Shown here: one piece after another, positions 1-10,130 of the stretch
Layout: each line of letters begins with the position of its first letter
Position numbering within the stretch: position 1 is the first letter of the stretch
Assembly: GCA_016893485.2 (NCBI GenBank)
Contig: JAFEKX020000001.1
Location: 6,527,501 to 6,591,500 of the forward strand
Direction: 5' to 3'
Length of the DNA stretch: 64,000 nucleotides
Source of the DNA: Streptomyces sp. P3
Lineage (GTDB): Bacteria; Actinomycetota; Actinomycetes; Streptomycetales; Streptomycetaceae
The notes under the pieces: generated by a model
What the model was told of the DNA's origin: nothing
Seen by the model: only the letters and a program-made list of their open reading frames with translations
The model's database searches: none
Program-made: the position numbers and the translations under genes

Positions 1-182
1 GGTGACCAGGCCCTCGGCCTCCAGCTTGGCCAGGCGCGGATAGACCGTGCCCGCCGACGGTGCGTACAGCCCCTGGAAACGCTCCTCCAGGAGGCGGATG
101 ACCTCGTAGCCGTGGCGGGGGCCTCGTCCAGCAGCTTCAGCAGGTACAGGCGGAGGCGGCCGTGGGCGAAGACGGGAGGCAT
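1..182 (-). CDS. PadR-family transcriptional regulator, N-terminal part (cut by window edge)
   Basis: This encodes the N-terminal winged helix of a PadR-type repressor. It starts at ATG 182 and reads MPPVFAHGRLRLYLLKLLDE; after the break come GYEVIRLLEER, then GTVYPRLAKLEAEGLV, the PadR recognition-helix and wing signature. The rest lies beyond the window edge. The frame breaks in a G run at 117-121 (one base short), which I take as a sequencing error. It starts 1 nt after the stop of the DUF4097 gene, so the two are surely one operon. It probably autoregulates through the palindrome at 1330-1343 (inference). Confidence 0.85.
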   Translation of the reverse strand, partial: MPPVFAHGRLRLYLLKLLDEAPATATRSSASWRSVSRGCTHRRRARSIRAWPSWRPRAWS

Positions 183-183
183 G

Positions 184-1266
184 TCAGAGCACCTTCTTGT
201 CGGTCGTGCCGTCGGCCGCGTCGGTGCCGGAGGCACCGCCTGAGCCGGAAACGGAATTGTCCCCGAGTCGCCCTGAGCCCCGTCCGCAGGGGCGGGTGCG
301 GTGTCGTCCGTAGTGTCAGGTGTGGGTACGCCCGGCGAGTCGTTAGACGTGTCCGGTGCCTTGGTCATGTCGGGACGTGGTGTCTTGTCGGCCCGGGTCG
401 CCGTGGCGGCGGTCCCCGTGTCATCGCCCCCGGTCCTGTCCCACGCTCCGTCGCTCTCGTCCTCGGTCGCCGGTCGTCGTAGGAGGGCGATCGAGCCGGA
501 GACGGTCGTGGCGCGGAGCTTTCCCGTGCCCGCGCCCAGGCGGCCGGTGATCTTGTGGGCGCCCCACTGGCCGTGGACCCGAAGTCCCTCGAAGGCGTTG
601 GAGATCGAGCCGCTCGCCGTGTTGGCCTCGACGTCCGCGTCCGCCGGGTGCGGCAGGCGGATGGCGATCTCGCCCGAGACGTTCGTGAGCCGGACGTCGG
701 TCGGGCCGTCCGGGTCGAGGTCCACGATCATCGAGCCGCTCACGGACTCGGCGCGCACGGAGGGACCCGAGCCCTCGACGACGGTGAAGTCGCCGGAGAC
801 GGAGTTGAAGCGGAGGTCGCCGGTGACCGCCTGGGCCTCCAGGTTCCCGGAGACCGTCTCGGCGCGGACCGAGCCGGAGAGGCTCACCAGGGTCGTGTCG
901 CCGGTGACCCCGCGCACCACGGAGGGCCCGCTGATCCCGGAGACCACGGCCGCCGCGCCGACCACCCCGACCTCGACCCGGGTGCTCGCGGGAACGGCCA
1001 GGAGACCACCGCGCTGCGCCGCCAGCCCTTGCGGTCGAGCCCTTGAGGAAGCCCTTCCAGGGCAGGTCCTCGTACGCCACCGTCAGCGTGCCGTTCGACT
1101 GGGTCACCACGAGGGGCGGGCCGTCGATCTCGGAGATTTCGAGACGGGCGGAACCCTCGTCGGTCCCCACGACGTTCACCGTTCCGTTGACGATGCGCAC
1201 GTGGAGATCGCTCACGGGCTCGTCGAACGTGAGCTTCTTGGGCTCTGCGACGGACCACTCGGACAT
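184..1266 (-). CDS. DUF4097-family beta-repeat protein
   Basis: This is a DUF4097-type protein of about 360 residues, a putative adhesin-like beta-helix fold of unknown function often paired with PadR regulators. The start ATG 1266 follows a GGAGG ribosome site. The N-terminus reads MSEWSVAEPKKLTFDEPVSD. Repeats of the form VSGS, VTGD and VSGE recur every 20 or so residues, as expected for the fold. The C-terminus is Thr/Asp/Gly-rich. Three one-base losses break the frame, near 1038, 998 and 256. The first two are at C runs and the third at a T run; with them restored the protein runs to the TGA at 184-186. Confidence 0.8.
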
Positions 1267-1329
1267 GATGCAGACCTCCTCGGCCGAACCGGACAGACGA
1301 TGACGCGCCATATCGCGTCTTCTGAGAAA

Positions 1330-1343
1330 CACGATATATCGTG
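1330..1343. promoter_or_regulatory. 14-bp perfect palindrome, candidate PadR operator
   Basis: CACGATATATCGTG is a perfect palindrome 64 bp upstream of the DUF4097 start, in an AT-rich island of otherwise GC-rich DNA. A related half (ATATCGCG) lies just downstream at about 1311. PadR proteins bind AT-rich dyads near their own operon. That this PadR binds here is inference from position and symmetry. Confidence 0.5.
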
Positions 1344-1411
1344 GATCCGGAAAGTCAAGACACTCCTTCCGGTGATGAACGACCGGTTGGTGATTGATCG
1401 CTGATTGATCG

Positions 1412-2243
1412 GTGATGGGTCGTAACCGGCGCCGGTGCCGGGCGGCCGGGAGCGCTGCTGCTCTGCCGCGCCGACCCCGAGTCCGTCGCGCAGGCGGCCC
1501 ATCCGCTCCGCGAACGCATGCTGCTGACCCGCGCGGGCGACGACTGGAGCGTGCTCGTCCCCGAGGGCAGGCCCTGGCTGCACGGCGCGGAACCGGTCGA
1601 CCGCGTCCTCACCGGCTGGGCCGCCGCGCTCGCCGTCGGCGCCCCTGGCCCGTCCTCGCCCTGTGGTGGGACGCCGACCACGCGGGCTACACCCTGGCCT
1701 CGGGTTTCCGCCGCCCGGTCGGCTACGTCTGGCTCACCGACGGCACCCCGGCCGGCGAGGACGAGGCGATGCGCACCTTCGCCGTCCGCCTCGGCCTGGA
1801 CCCCGTCCTGGACCTGCAGTCCCTGGACCAGCTGACGAAACCGGACCCCGAAGCCGACGCCCGCGCCCGCCTCCGGGGCGTCCTCGCGATCCTCACGCGC
1901 GCGGGAGTGGCCCTCCCCACCGGCCTCTCCCCGGGGAGCCCGCCGACCGCCTCCGGGAGATCGCCCGCGTCCAGCCCGACGCCCGGCAGGTTGAGTGGGC
2001 GGGCCGGCGGGAAGCGGTCAGCGCGGAACTCGACGCCGTCGACAGCAGCCGCCTCGGCCCCTGGATGCCCTGGTCCGGCACCCCAGGGCACGCGCCGTCG
2101 CCCTGACCCAGATCGCGGCGGGCCTCCCGCTCACGGCCTGGGGCCTACGACGCCGTAGCGGAGGCTGGACCGTGGCGGGCGCGCTGTTCCTGGTCGACGG
2201 GGCGCTCGGCCTCGCCTACGACCTCGCCCGCCCGCGCGACTGA
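1412..2243 (+). CDS. conserved hypothetical protein with C-terminal hydrophobic segment
   Basis: I do not recognise the family, but coding sense is clear after joining frames. Readable blocks include LLLCRADPESVAQAAHPLRE, MLLTRAGDDWSVLVPEGRPW, WPVLALWWDADHAGYTLASG, FRRPVGYVWLTDGTPAGEDE, and a C-terminal hydrophobic stretch around LTQIAAGLPLTAWGLRRRSG ending in LAYDLARPRD. Breaks are inferred near 1430-1450, 1645, 1930 and 2083, the last three each at a C run one base short. The start is uncertain: GTG 1412 or ATG 1415 lies upstream of the first break. Expected size is about 275 residues. Function unknown. Confidence 0.6.
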
Positions 2244-2270
2244 CACGGGCGGGCGGCAGCGCCGTAGCGA

Positions 2271-2453
2271 CTACTCGTCGTCGTCCTCGTCGTCCAGGCG
2301 GGCCAGCCAGGTCGCCAGGCGTTCCACCGGGACCTCGAAGTCCGGGTTCAGGTCGACGAAGGTGCGGAGCTGCTCGGCGAGCCACTCGAAGGTGACCTCC
2401 TCCTCGCCGCGCCGCTTTTCGAGTTCTTCGATGCCTCGGTCGGTGAAGTACAC
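2271..2453 (-). CDS. DUF6104-like small acidic protein (60 aa)
   Basis: This is an intact 60-residue protein, MYFTDRGIEELEKRRGEEEV, ending in an acidic tail (LDDEDDDE). It begins with GTG 2453 behind an AGGAG box. The sequence matches my recollection of the short DUF6104 family found near kgd in streptomycetes; no function is known. It is divergent from the VMAP-like fragment, with a 130-bp spacer between them that could hold both promoters. Confidence 0.8.
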   Translation of the reverse strand: MYFTDRGIEELEKRRGEEEVTFEWLAEQLRTFVDLNPDFEVPVERLATWLARLDDEDDDE

Positions 2454-2583
2454 GGGGATTCTCCTGGGGGCGTGGTTCTGACACCTCCAGGTTATGCGGG
2501 GGCAAGGTTCCGATCCCGCACCTCACGCGCGCGTGCCTGGGCACAATGACCACAGGCGCACGAGATCGTCGTACGGGGGCGTG

Positions 2584-3093
2584 ATGGAACGGAAGATCCA
2601 GGAGATCGAGCTGCCCGGGGAGAGCGGGTGCTCCCAGAGGGGAACGCCCTCGGAAGGGAGCGGAACCTCTTCGTACGCCTTCAGGACCGTCAGGGGTATT
2701 CACCTCAGGAAGGGCGGCGGCGATGGAACGCGGTGTCCGGAGGACCGCTGCAAGGCCATCGGCTGCTCGGGGCAGGCGCCGTCGACTGGACGCAGGCGTC
2801 CCTCAACGCGGTACCGCTCCTGTGCCGGCACGCCGACATGGCCACGCAGACCACCGGCCTCGACTTGGCCATGTCCCTGGGCTCCCCCTCATGCTCTGGA
2901 GCCGAGCGGCGACCCATACCGACTGCGCCGAGTTCTACGAGCGGGCCGAGGACCTGCTACGGCGGACCGGCACCGCCCGTGAACTCATCGCCCAGGTCTG
3001 CTATTTGAGGGCTTACAGCGCCACCCGCCGGGAACCCGAAGCCGCTTGGGCCCGTCACCTCGCCGTCTTCTGCGACCCACCCCCGGCTACTGA
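2584..3093 (+). pseudogene. isolated fragment resembling a VMAP C-terminal (effector-associated) domain
   Basis: Joined frames give about 165 residues. They start MERKIQEIELPG and then show LFVRLQDRQGY, RRRWNAVS, LCRHADMATQT, LPLMLWSRAATHTDCAEFYE and a C-terminal HLAVFCDPP. The pattern of an RRRW block, a small-residue segment leading to a PLMLWSR motif, and a terminal D-P-P is reminiscent of VMAP-C domains, which sit at the end of large multidomain conflict proteins. Here no trypsin, vWA or other effector partner is present. Breaks fall near 2625, 2882 and 3083. It may be a remnant or a small stand-alone gene. Family assignment is by eye and tentative. Confidence 0.4.
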
Positions 3094-3160
3094 CACGCCA
3101 ATGGGCCCGCCCCAAGCCGAATCGACTCGGGGCCGGGCCCACCGTAGAACAGGCCGAGAC

Positions 3161-6100
3161 CTACGCCTCGAACACCTCGCGCACCAGCTGCTCCTGCTCA
3201 GCCTGGTGCCGCTTCGCCGAACCCACCGCCGGAGACGACGAGTGCGGACGGGAGATCCGCCGCAGCCGCTCCCCGTGAGGAACATCCGCGCCGACCGCGA
3301 GGTCGAGGTGGTCGATCAGGTTGAGGGCGATGAACGGCCAGGCGCCCTGGTTCGCCGGCTCCTCCTGGGCCCACAGGTACTTCTCGACGTTCGGGTACTT
3401 GTTGACCTCCGCCTGGAGCTCCGCACCCGGCAGGGGGTACAGCCGCTCGACGCGGATGATCGCCACGTCCGTGGTGCCGCGCTTGGTGCGCTCGGCCTCC
3501 AGGTCGTAGTACAGCTTGCCCGCCACGAAGACGACCTTCTTGACGGCGGCCGGGTCGACCGTCGCGTCGCCGATGACCGGGCGGAACTGGCCCGTCGTGA
3601 ACTCCTCCGTCTTCGACGCGGCTGCCTTGAGGCGCAGCATCGACTTCGGGGTGAAGACCACCAGCGGCTTGTGGTGCGGGTTGTGCACCTGCCACCGCAG
3701 GAGGTGGAAGTAGTTCGACGGGAGCGTCGGCATCGCGACCGTCATGTTGTTCTGCGCGCAGAGCTGCAGGAAGCGCTCCACGCGGGCCGAGGAGTGGTCC
3801 GGGCCCTGGCCCTCGTAACCGTGCGGGAGGAGCAGGGTGACGCCGGACGTCTGGCCCCACTTCTGCTCCGCCGCCGAGATGTACTCGTCGACCACGGACT
3901 GCGCGCCGTTGACGAAGTCACCGAACTGCGCCTCCCACATCACGAGCGCGTCGGGGCGGGCGAGCGAGTAGCCGTACTCGAAGCCCATGACCGCGTACTC
4001 GGAGAGGAGCGAGTCGTAGACGTTGTAGCGCGCCTGCTCCTCGGAGAGGTACTGGAGCGGGGTGTAGTCCTCGCCCGTCTGCCGGTCGATGAGGACCGCG
4101 TGGCGCTGGCCGAACGTGCCGCGGCGGGAGTCCTGGCCGGAGAGACGGACCGGGGTGCCGTCGAGGAGGAGCGAGCCGATCGCGAGCGTCTCGCCCATGC
4201 CCCAGTCGATCGTCCCGTCCTCGACCATCGTCGCCCGGCGCTGCAGCTGGGGCAGCAGACGCGGGTGGACGTGGAAGTTGTCCGGGATGTTGACCTGGGA
4301 CTCGGCGATGCGCTTGACGACCTCGGAGGAGATCGCCGTGTTGACCGCGACCGGGAACTCGGCCTGCGGGTCCGACATGGGCGCCGCACCCGGCTGGGAC
4401 GTCGCCTCGCGGACCTCCGTGAAGACCTTCTCCAGCTGCCCCTGGTAGTCCTGGAGCGCCTGCTCGGCCTCCTCAAGGGTGATGTCGCCGCGACCGATGA
4501 GGGACTCGGTGTAGAGCTTGCGCACCGAGCGCTTCTTGTCGATCAGGTCGTACATCAGGGGCTGGGTGAAGGCCGGGTTGTCCGACTCGTTGTGACCGCG
4601 GCGGCGGTAGCAGATGAGGTCGATCACCACGTCCTTGTTGAACGCCTGACGGAACTCGAAGGCCAGGCGGGCCACACGGACCACGGCCTCCGGGTCGTCG
4701 CCGTTCACGTGGAAGATCGGGGCCTCGATCATCCGCGCCACGTCCGTCGCGTACATCGAGGAGCGCGAGGACTCCGGGGCGGCGGTGAAGCCGACCTGGT
4801 TGTTGATGACGATGTGGATCGTGCCGCCGGTGCGGTAGCCGCGCAGCTGGGACATGTTGAGCGTCTCGGCCACGACACCCTGGCCCGCGAAGGCCGCGTC
4901 ACCGTGCAGGGCGAGGGGCAGGACCGTGAAGTCCGTGCCGCCCTTGTTGATGATGTCCTGGCGAGCGCGGACGATGCCCTCGATGATCGGGTCGACCGTC
5001 TCCAGGTGGGACGGGTTCGCCGCGAGGGTGACCTTGATCTGCTCGCCGTCCAGGCCGGTGAAGGTGCCCTGGGCGCCCAGGTGGTACTTCACGTCGCCGG
5101 AGCCGTGCATCGACTTCGGGTCGAGGTTGCCCTCGAACTCGCGGAAGATCTGGGCGTACGACTTGCCGACGATGTTGGCGAGCACGTTCAGGCGGCCGCG
5201 GTGGGCCATGCCGATGACGACCTCGTCGAGGCGCGACTCGGCCGCGCTGTCGATGACCGCGTCCAGCAGCGGGATGACCGACTCGCCGCCCTCGAGGGAG
5301 AAGCGCTTCTGGCCGACGTACTTCGTCTGCAGGAAGGTCTCGAAGGCCTCCGCCGCGTTCAGCCGGCGCAGGATGCGCAGCTGCTCCTCGCGCTCCGGCT
5401 TGGAGTGCGAGCGCTCGATGCGGTCCTGGATCCACTTGCGCTGCTTGGGGTCCTGGATGTGCATGAACTCGATGCCGGTGGTGCGGCAGTACGAGTCGCG
5501 CAGCACGCCGAGGATGTCGCGCAGCTTCATCAGGGACTTGCCGGCGAAACCGCCGACCGCGAACTCCCGCTCCAGGTCCCACAGGGTGAGGCCGTGCTCG
5601 GTGATGTCCAGGTCGGGGTGCTTGCGCTGGCGGTACTCCAGCGGGTCGGTGTCGGCCATGACGTGGCCGCGGACCCGGTAGGAGTGGATCAGCTCGAAGA
5701 CGCGGGCGGCCTTCGTCACGTCGTTGTCGTGCGACGCGTCGATGTCCTTGAGCCAGCGGACCGGCTCGTACGGGATGCGCAGCGCCTCGAAGATCTCGTC
5801 GTAGAAGCCGCTCTCGCCGAGCAGGAGGTTCGCGACGATCCGCAGGAACTCGCCGGAGGCGGCGCCCTGGATGACCCGGTGGTCGTAGGTCGACGTGAGC
5901 GTCATGACCTTCGAGATGCCGAGCTTGTTCAGGGTGTCCTGGGAGGTGCCCTGGAACTCCGCCGGGTAGTCCATCGAGCCGACGCCCATGATGACCGACT
6001 GCCCGGGCATCAGGCGGGGGACCGAGTGGACCGTGCCGAGGCCGCCGGGGTTGGTCAGGAGACCGTGACACCGGTGAAGTCGTCCATCGTCAGCTTGCCG

Positions 6101-6994
6101 TCGCGGGCGCGGCGGACGATGTCCTCGTAGGCCTGCCAGAACTCGAAGAAGTTCAGCGTCTCGGCCTTCTTGATGCCGGCGACGACGAGCTGGCGGTCGC
6201 CGTTCGGCTTCACCAGGTCGATGGCGAGACCGAAGTTGACGTGCTCCGGCTTGACCAGGGTGGGCTTGCCGTCCTTCTCCTGGAAGGAGTAGTTCATCGA
6301 CGGCATGGCCTTGATGGCCTGCACCATCGCGTAGCCGATGAGGTGGGTGAAGGAGATCTTCCCGCCCCGGGCACGCTTCAGGTGGTTGTTGATGACGATG
6401 CGGTTGTCGAAGAGCAGCTTGACCGGGACCGCGCGCACCGACGTGGCGGTGGGGACCTCGATCGACGCGTTCATGTTCTTCGCGACCGCGGCGGCCGGGC
6501 CGCGCAGCGTGACGAACTCCGGGCCACCGGTGGCCTCGGCCGCGGGCTCCGCCTTCGGCTTCGCGGCGGCGGGAGCGGCAGCGGCCGGCTTGGCGGCGGG
6601 CGCCGGGGCTACGGCCTTCACCGGCGCGGGAGCCGCGGCTGCGGGCGCCGGCGCGGGGACCGCCGGAGCGGCGGGCGCGGGTGCGGCAGGAGCGGCCGGG
6701 GCCGGAGCCTGGGTCGGTGCCTGGGCGGCGGGTGCCGCCGGGGCCGGGTGGTTCCTACGGCCCCCGCGGCCGCAGTACCCGCCGAAGTCGAGGTCGGGGC
6801 GGCAGCCGCGCCCGGCTTGTAGTCGGCGAAGAAGTCCCACCAGGCTCGGTCAACCGAGTTCGGATCCTGGAGGTACTGCTGATAGATCTCGTCGACGAGC
6901 CACTCGTTGGGTCCGAACGCCGCCGCGGGATTCTTACCCGCGGGTTGGTCGGACTCGGTCGAGATGGTCGAGTTACTGGGGACTGTGACGACAC
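3161..6994 (-). CDS. kgd: multifunctional 2-oxoglutarate decarboxylase / dehydrogenase E1-E2 fusion
   Basis: This is the actinobacterial KGD/SucA-type enzyme of the TCA cycle, combining thiamine-dependent E1 with a succinyltransferase-like domain. The start GTG 6994 gives MSSQSP. The N-terminal helix FGPNEWLVDEIYQQYLQDPN is followed by an Ala/Pro linker (about residues 60-125), then the acyltransferase core with LTSTYDHRVIQGAASGEF. The E1 part has IGMAHRGRLNVLANIVGKSY, HVNGDDPEAVVRVARLAFEF and LICYRRRGHNESDNPAF. It ends SAKRHQAEQEQLVREVFEA. Restoring bases lost near 6983, 6750 and 6054 gives 1278 residues, the normal family length. The break at 6054 is TCCCTG read as TCCTG. Probably transcribed alone. 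Confidence 0.95.
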
Positions 6995-7285
6995 GGCGGC
7001 AACCGCCCTCTTCCGCTTCACAAGGTGATGGACAGCGGGAATCAAGGCTACGCCCCCATGACGGCCAAGGTCAGGCCGGGCCGGTCCATCGTCGCGTAAG
7101 TCACATCGGAAAGTGTGTTTCGAGCGCTGAAATGGCGGGAAACAAGCGTGGTTCCGCTACGGAAGGGGCGCGATCGGGCGCGTCGGCGAGGGCCGGACGC
7201 GCCGATGGCGCGGGCCTGTGCCTGATCACACGTGTCCGTCAGCGCGGACCGTCGTGGATCTTGGGGCTCCGGTTCGAACTTTACG

Positions 7286-8390
7286 TCAACTTGGCACAGA
7301 TGACAGTCCCGGGAGGGTGACGATGATCCTGCAGCCACGGTCGGATTCGGCCACACCGATCCGGCCGCCGTGCAGATCCACCGCCCAGCGGGCGATCGCC
7401 AGGCCGAGGCCCGTACCGCCGTCGCTGCCGGGTCCGTGGGGCGCGCTCACCGCTCCCCGGTTGAACCGCTCGAAGATGTGCGCCCACTCCGCCTTCGGGA
7501 TGCCGGGCCCCTCGTCCAGGACCTCCAGCTCCAGCGACTCCGGCAGCGACCCGCGCCGCGCCTTGACCGTCACCCGGCCGTGCGCGGGGCTGTGCTTGAC
7601 CGCGTTGTCGATGAGGTTGGCGACGACCTGGTGGATCCGCTCCGGGTCCGCGAGCGCGGTCAGCTCCGGCGGGGACACGTCGAGGTGCAGATGGACGTCC
7701 GTGCGCGTGTGACTCCCCGAGCCCGACGCGATGCCCGCACGCGCCGAGGCGACCATGTTGGCCTCCTTGAGCACGCCCGAGAGATACGGCCACACCTCGA
7801 ACCTGCGGGTCTTCAGCGGTACGACGCCGTTGTCCAGCCGGGAGAGGTCGAGCAGCGTCTCCACCAGCCGCCCGAGCCGCTCCGTCTGCTTCAGCGCCGT
7901 CCGCATGGTCTCCGGATCGGCCGCCGAGACGCCGTCGACGACGTTCTCCAGGACGGCACGCAGGCCCGCGATGGGGTGCGCAGCTCGTGCGAGACGTTCG
8001 CGACGAGTTCCTTGCGCTGGCGCTCCTGCGCCTCCAGCTCGTCGGCCATGACGTTGATCGTCCCGGCCAGGTCGCCCAGTTCGTCGCGGCGGTTCTCCCG
8101 CACCCGGCGGGTGTAGTCACCGCGCGAGATGGACCGGGCCACCGTGTTCATCTCGTCCAGCGGCGCGGTGAGTGAATGGGCCACGAACTGCGTTATCAGC
8201 AGTGTGGCGATCATCGAGAAGACCGTGATGAAGCGCAGCTCCGTCGCCGTGCGCATGGCGATCATCATCAGACCGGTGGTGATGAGCACCGAGATGACGA
8301 CCAGAGCACCCAGCTTGGTCTTGATCGAGAACGGGCGTACGCCGCCCCAGGGCTCCCGGGGCTCCTCCGTGACGTCGGCCCTTCGCTCAT
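7286..8390 (-). CDS. two-component sensor histidine kinase
   Basis: This membrane kinase of about 368 residues is the partner of the response regulator just upstream. Two hydrophobic segments (around residues 25-45 and 50-70) precede a HAMP region (LTAPLDEMNTVARSISRGDY). The HisKA motif is VSHELRTP with the phospho-acceptor His. The ATPase has N box NLIDNAVKHSP, G1 DEGPGIP and G2 GTGLGLAIA. Its ATG 8390 overlaps the regulator's stop by 4 nt, so translation is probably coupled. Frames break near 8380 (one G short just after the start) and 7977 (one C short right after HELRTP). The signal sensed is unknown. Confidence 0.93.
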
Positions 8391-9127
8391 GGCGTCGGTG
8401 TCTCCAGTGCGTAGCCCACGCCGTGCACCGTGCGGATCCGCTCGGCGCCGATCTTCCGGCGCAGCGCCTTGATGTGGCTGTCGACCGTTCGGGTGCCGGA
8501 GGCGTCCGCCCAGTCCCACACCTCGGCGAGCAGCTGCTCGCGCGAGAGCACGGCACGCGGGGTGTTCGCCAGGCAGACCAGCAGGTCGAACTCGGTGGGC
8601 GTGAGATGAACGTCCTCGCTGCGCACCCGCACCCGGCGCTGCGCGTGGTCGATCTCCAGTTCGCCGAGGCGCAGGATGCCCGATCGCGGGGTGGACGCGG
8701 CCACCACGGCACGCTCCACCCGGCGCAGCAGGACATGCACCCGCGCGGCCAGCTCCCGCATCGAGAACGGCTTGGTCATGTAGTCGTCGGCGCCGACCCC
8801 GAGCCCGACCAGCATGTCGGTCTCGTCGTCGCGCGCGGTGAGCATCAGCACCGGCACCGGACGGGCGGCCTGCACACGACGGCAGACCTCCAGCCCGTCG
8901 AAGCCGGGCAGCATGATGTCGAGGATCAGCAGATCGGGCTGCCAGGCCTCGGCGGTGTCCACGGCCGAAGGCCCGTCGCCCGCGGTCTGCACGAGAAATC
9001 CCTCGGCGCGCAGACGGGCCGCGATGGCGTCGACGATCGTCGGGTCGTCCTCGACCACCAGCACCCGGCGCTGCGCGCCCGGCGTGGCCGTGGCCGTGCC
9101 GTTGTGGGAGGTGTGTGTCTGCTCCAT
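8387..9127 (-). CDS. OmpR-family response regulator
   Basis: This is an intact 246-residue regulator. The receiver domain carries the acidic pair in VLVVEDDPT, the phosphorylated Asp in LLILDIMLPG, Thr in MLTARDD and Lys in MTKPFS. The C-terminal winged helix reads EDVHLTPTEFDLLVCLANTP with TVDSHIKALRRKIG and VHGVGYALE. It is the first gene of a two-gene operon with the kinase (4-nt ATGA overlap). Transcription is away from the spermidine-synthase-like gene's end. Targets cannot be read from the sequence. Confidence 0.95.
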   Translation of the reverse strand: MEQTHTSHNGTATATPGAQRRVLVVEDDPTIVDAIAARLRAEGFLVQTAGDGPSAVDTAEAWQPDLLILDIMLPGFDGLEVCRRVQAARPVPVLMLTARDDETDMLVGLGVGADDYMTKPFSMRELAARVHVLLRRVERAVVAASTPRSGILRLGELEIDHAQRRVRVRSEDVHLTPTEFDLLVCLANTPRAVLSREQLLAEVWDWADASGTRTVDSHIKALRRKIGAERIRTVHGVGYALETPTP

Positions 9128-9240
9128 CGCCCGCCCCTGAAGTGTGCTTTCCGGAACCAGTGGGGTGATCCCATGACTGCGCTTGACGCTTGAATGATCG
9201 GCGTCAGGGAAGCAGAGTACGGGGAGTCACCGCGCCTTTG

Positions 9241-9936
9241 CTATCCAGGTCGGACGGCGAGGTGCACGACGTCGGGAACTCCTCGGGCAACGGGGATCTC
9301 TTCGGTACGCACCTGTTGGAACCCGGCATTCCATAAGGTTCGCTCAAATTCCGGAGAGGGCTGCGCGGACCACACGGCGAGCACCCCTCCCGGTCTCAAC
9401 ACCCTTGCGCAGCTTGCCAGTCCGGCCGGTGAGTAGAGACTGTCGTTGCCCTCGGTGACGGTCCAGCCCGGGCCGTTGTCGATGTCGAGGCAGAGCGCGT
9501 CGAAAGTGGCGCAAGTCTCATTGACGAAAGCGACAAGATCCGTTTCCACAATTGCCGTGCGTGGATCGGCCAGAGCGGGCGCGGAGAGCGCGGACAGCGG
9601 GCCCGAGAGGTGCCATTCGACGATCGCCGGCTCCCGTTCGACGACGGTGATCCGGCCCCAGTGGGGTCGGCGGCGGCGTGCGCGAGCGAGAACCCGACGC
9701 CTAGGCCGCCGATCAACACATGAGGTGCGGGGCGGGAGTCGAGCGCGTCGCGTGCCGCGTCGATCAGCAGCCGCTCCGAGCGGCCGTCCGAAGTGTCCAT
9801 CAGGAAGCAGCCGTTGGCGATGATCTGGAGCAACTCCCCGTGCCGGCGCAGCACCACTTCGCCGTAGGGGCCCTCGCGCCGGTCCAGGACGACGGGGGGA
9901 GTCGTGCGCGGGAGCGCTGTCGTACGCGGTCGTCAT
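9241..9936 (-). CDS. spermidine synthase-like methyltransferase-fold protein
   Basis: This polyamine aminopropyltransferase-like protein has about 231 residues. Start ATG 9936 gives MTTAYDSAPAHDSP. Readable motifs are LLQIIANGCFLMDTSDGRSE, VLIGGLGVGFSLAHA (nucleotide-binding glycine loop), ITVVEREPAIVEW, DALCLDIDNGPGWTV and VLRPGGVLAVWSAQ. Streptomyces proteins of this type are usually annotated as spermidine synthase, but the full active site is not evident and the substrate is open. Breaks: a run of six C at about 9893 with wrong length, and one C missing near 9658. Confidence 0.8.
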   Translation of the reverse strand: MTTAYDSAPAHDSPRRPGPARGPLRRSGAAPARGVAPDHRQRLLPDGHFGRPLGAAADRRGTRRARLPPRTSCVDRRPRRRVLARARRRRPHWGRITVVEREPAIVEWHLSGPLSALSAPALADPRTAIVETDLVAFVNETCATFDALCLDIDNGPGWTVTEGNDSLYSPAGLASCARVLRPGGVLAVWSAQPSPEFERTLWNAGFQQVRTEEIPVARGVPDVVHLAVRPG

Positions 9937-10130
9937 GCGAACCATCCTGGCAGTTTCACCGGATCGGTCAGCCGAATTAACCGGGGCGGACTCGTCCGGG
10001 TGCAAGGTACTGGCGGACGCGTCGGAAGCCTTTCAGGTTGCTGTGAATCGGCCCTCGCGTGGCGTCGGTCATAGACAGCGGCAGGTGGGACGACGAAGGG
10101 TGGGGTTTGAACCGGAAGGAGCGCCTCACC

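Noticed and set aside
2723..6130. A 1135-codon open frame on the + strand opposite kgd
   Set aside because: It is a high-GC antisense shadow: composition is Arg/Val/Leu/Gly-rich without domain motifs, and the minus strand encodes clear kgd.
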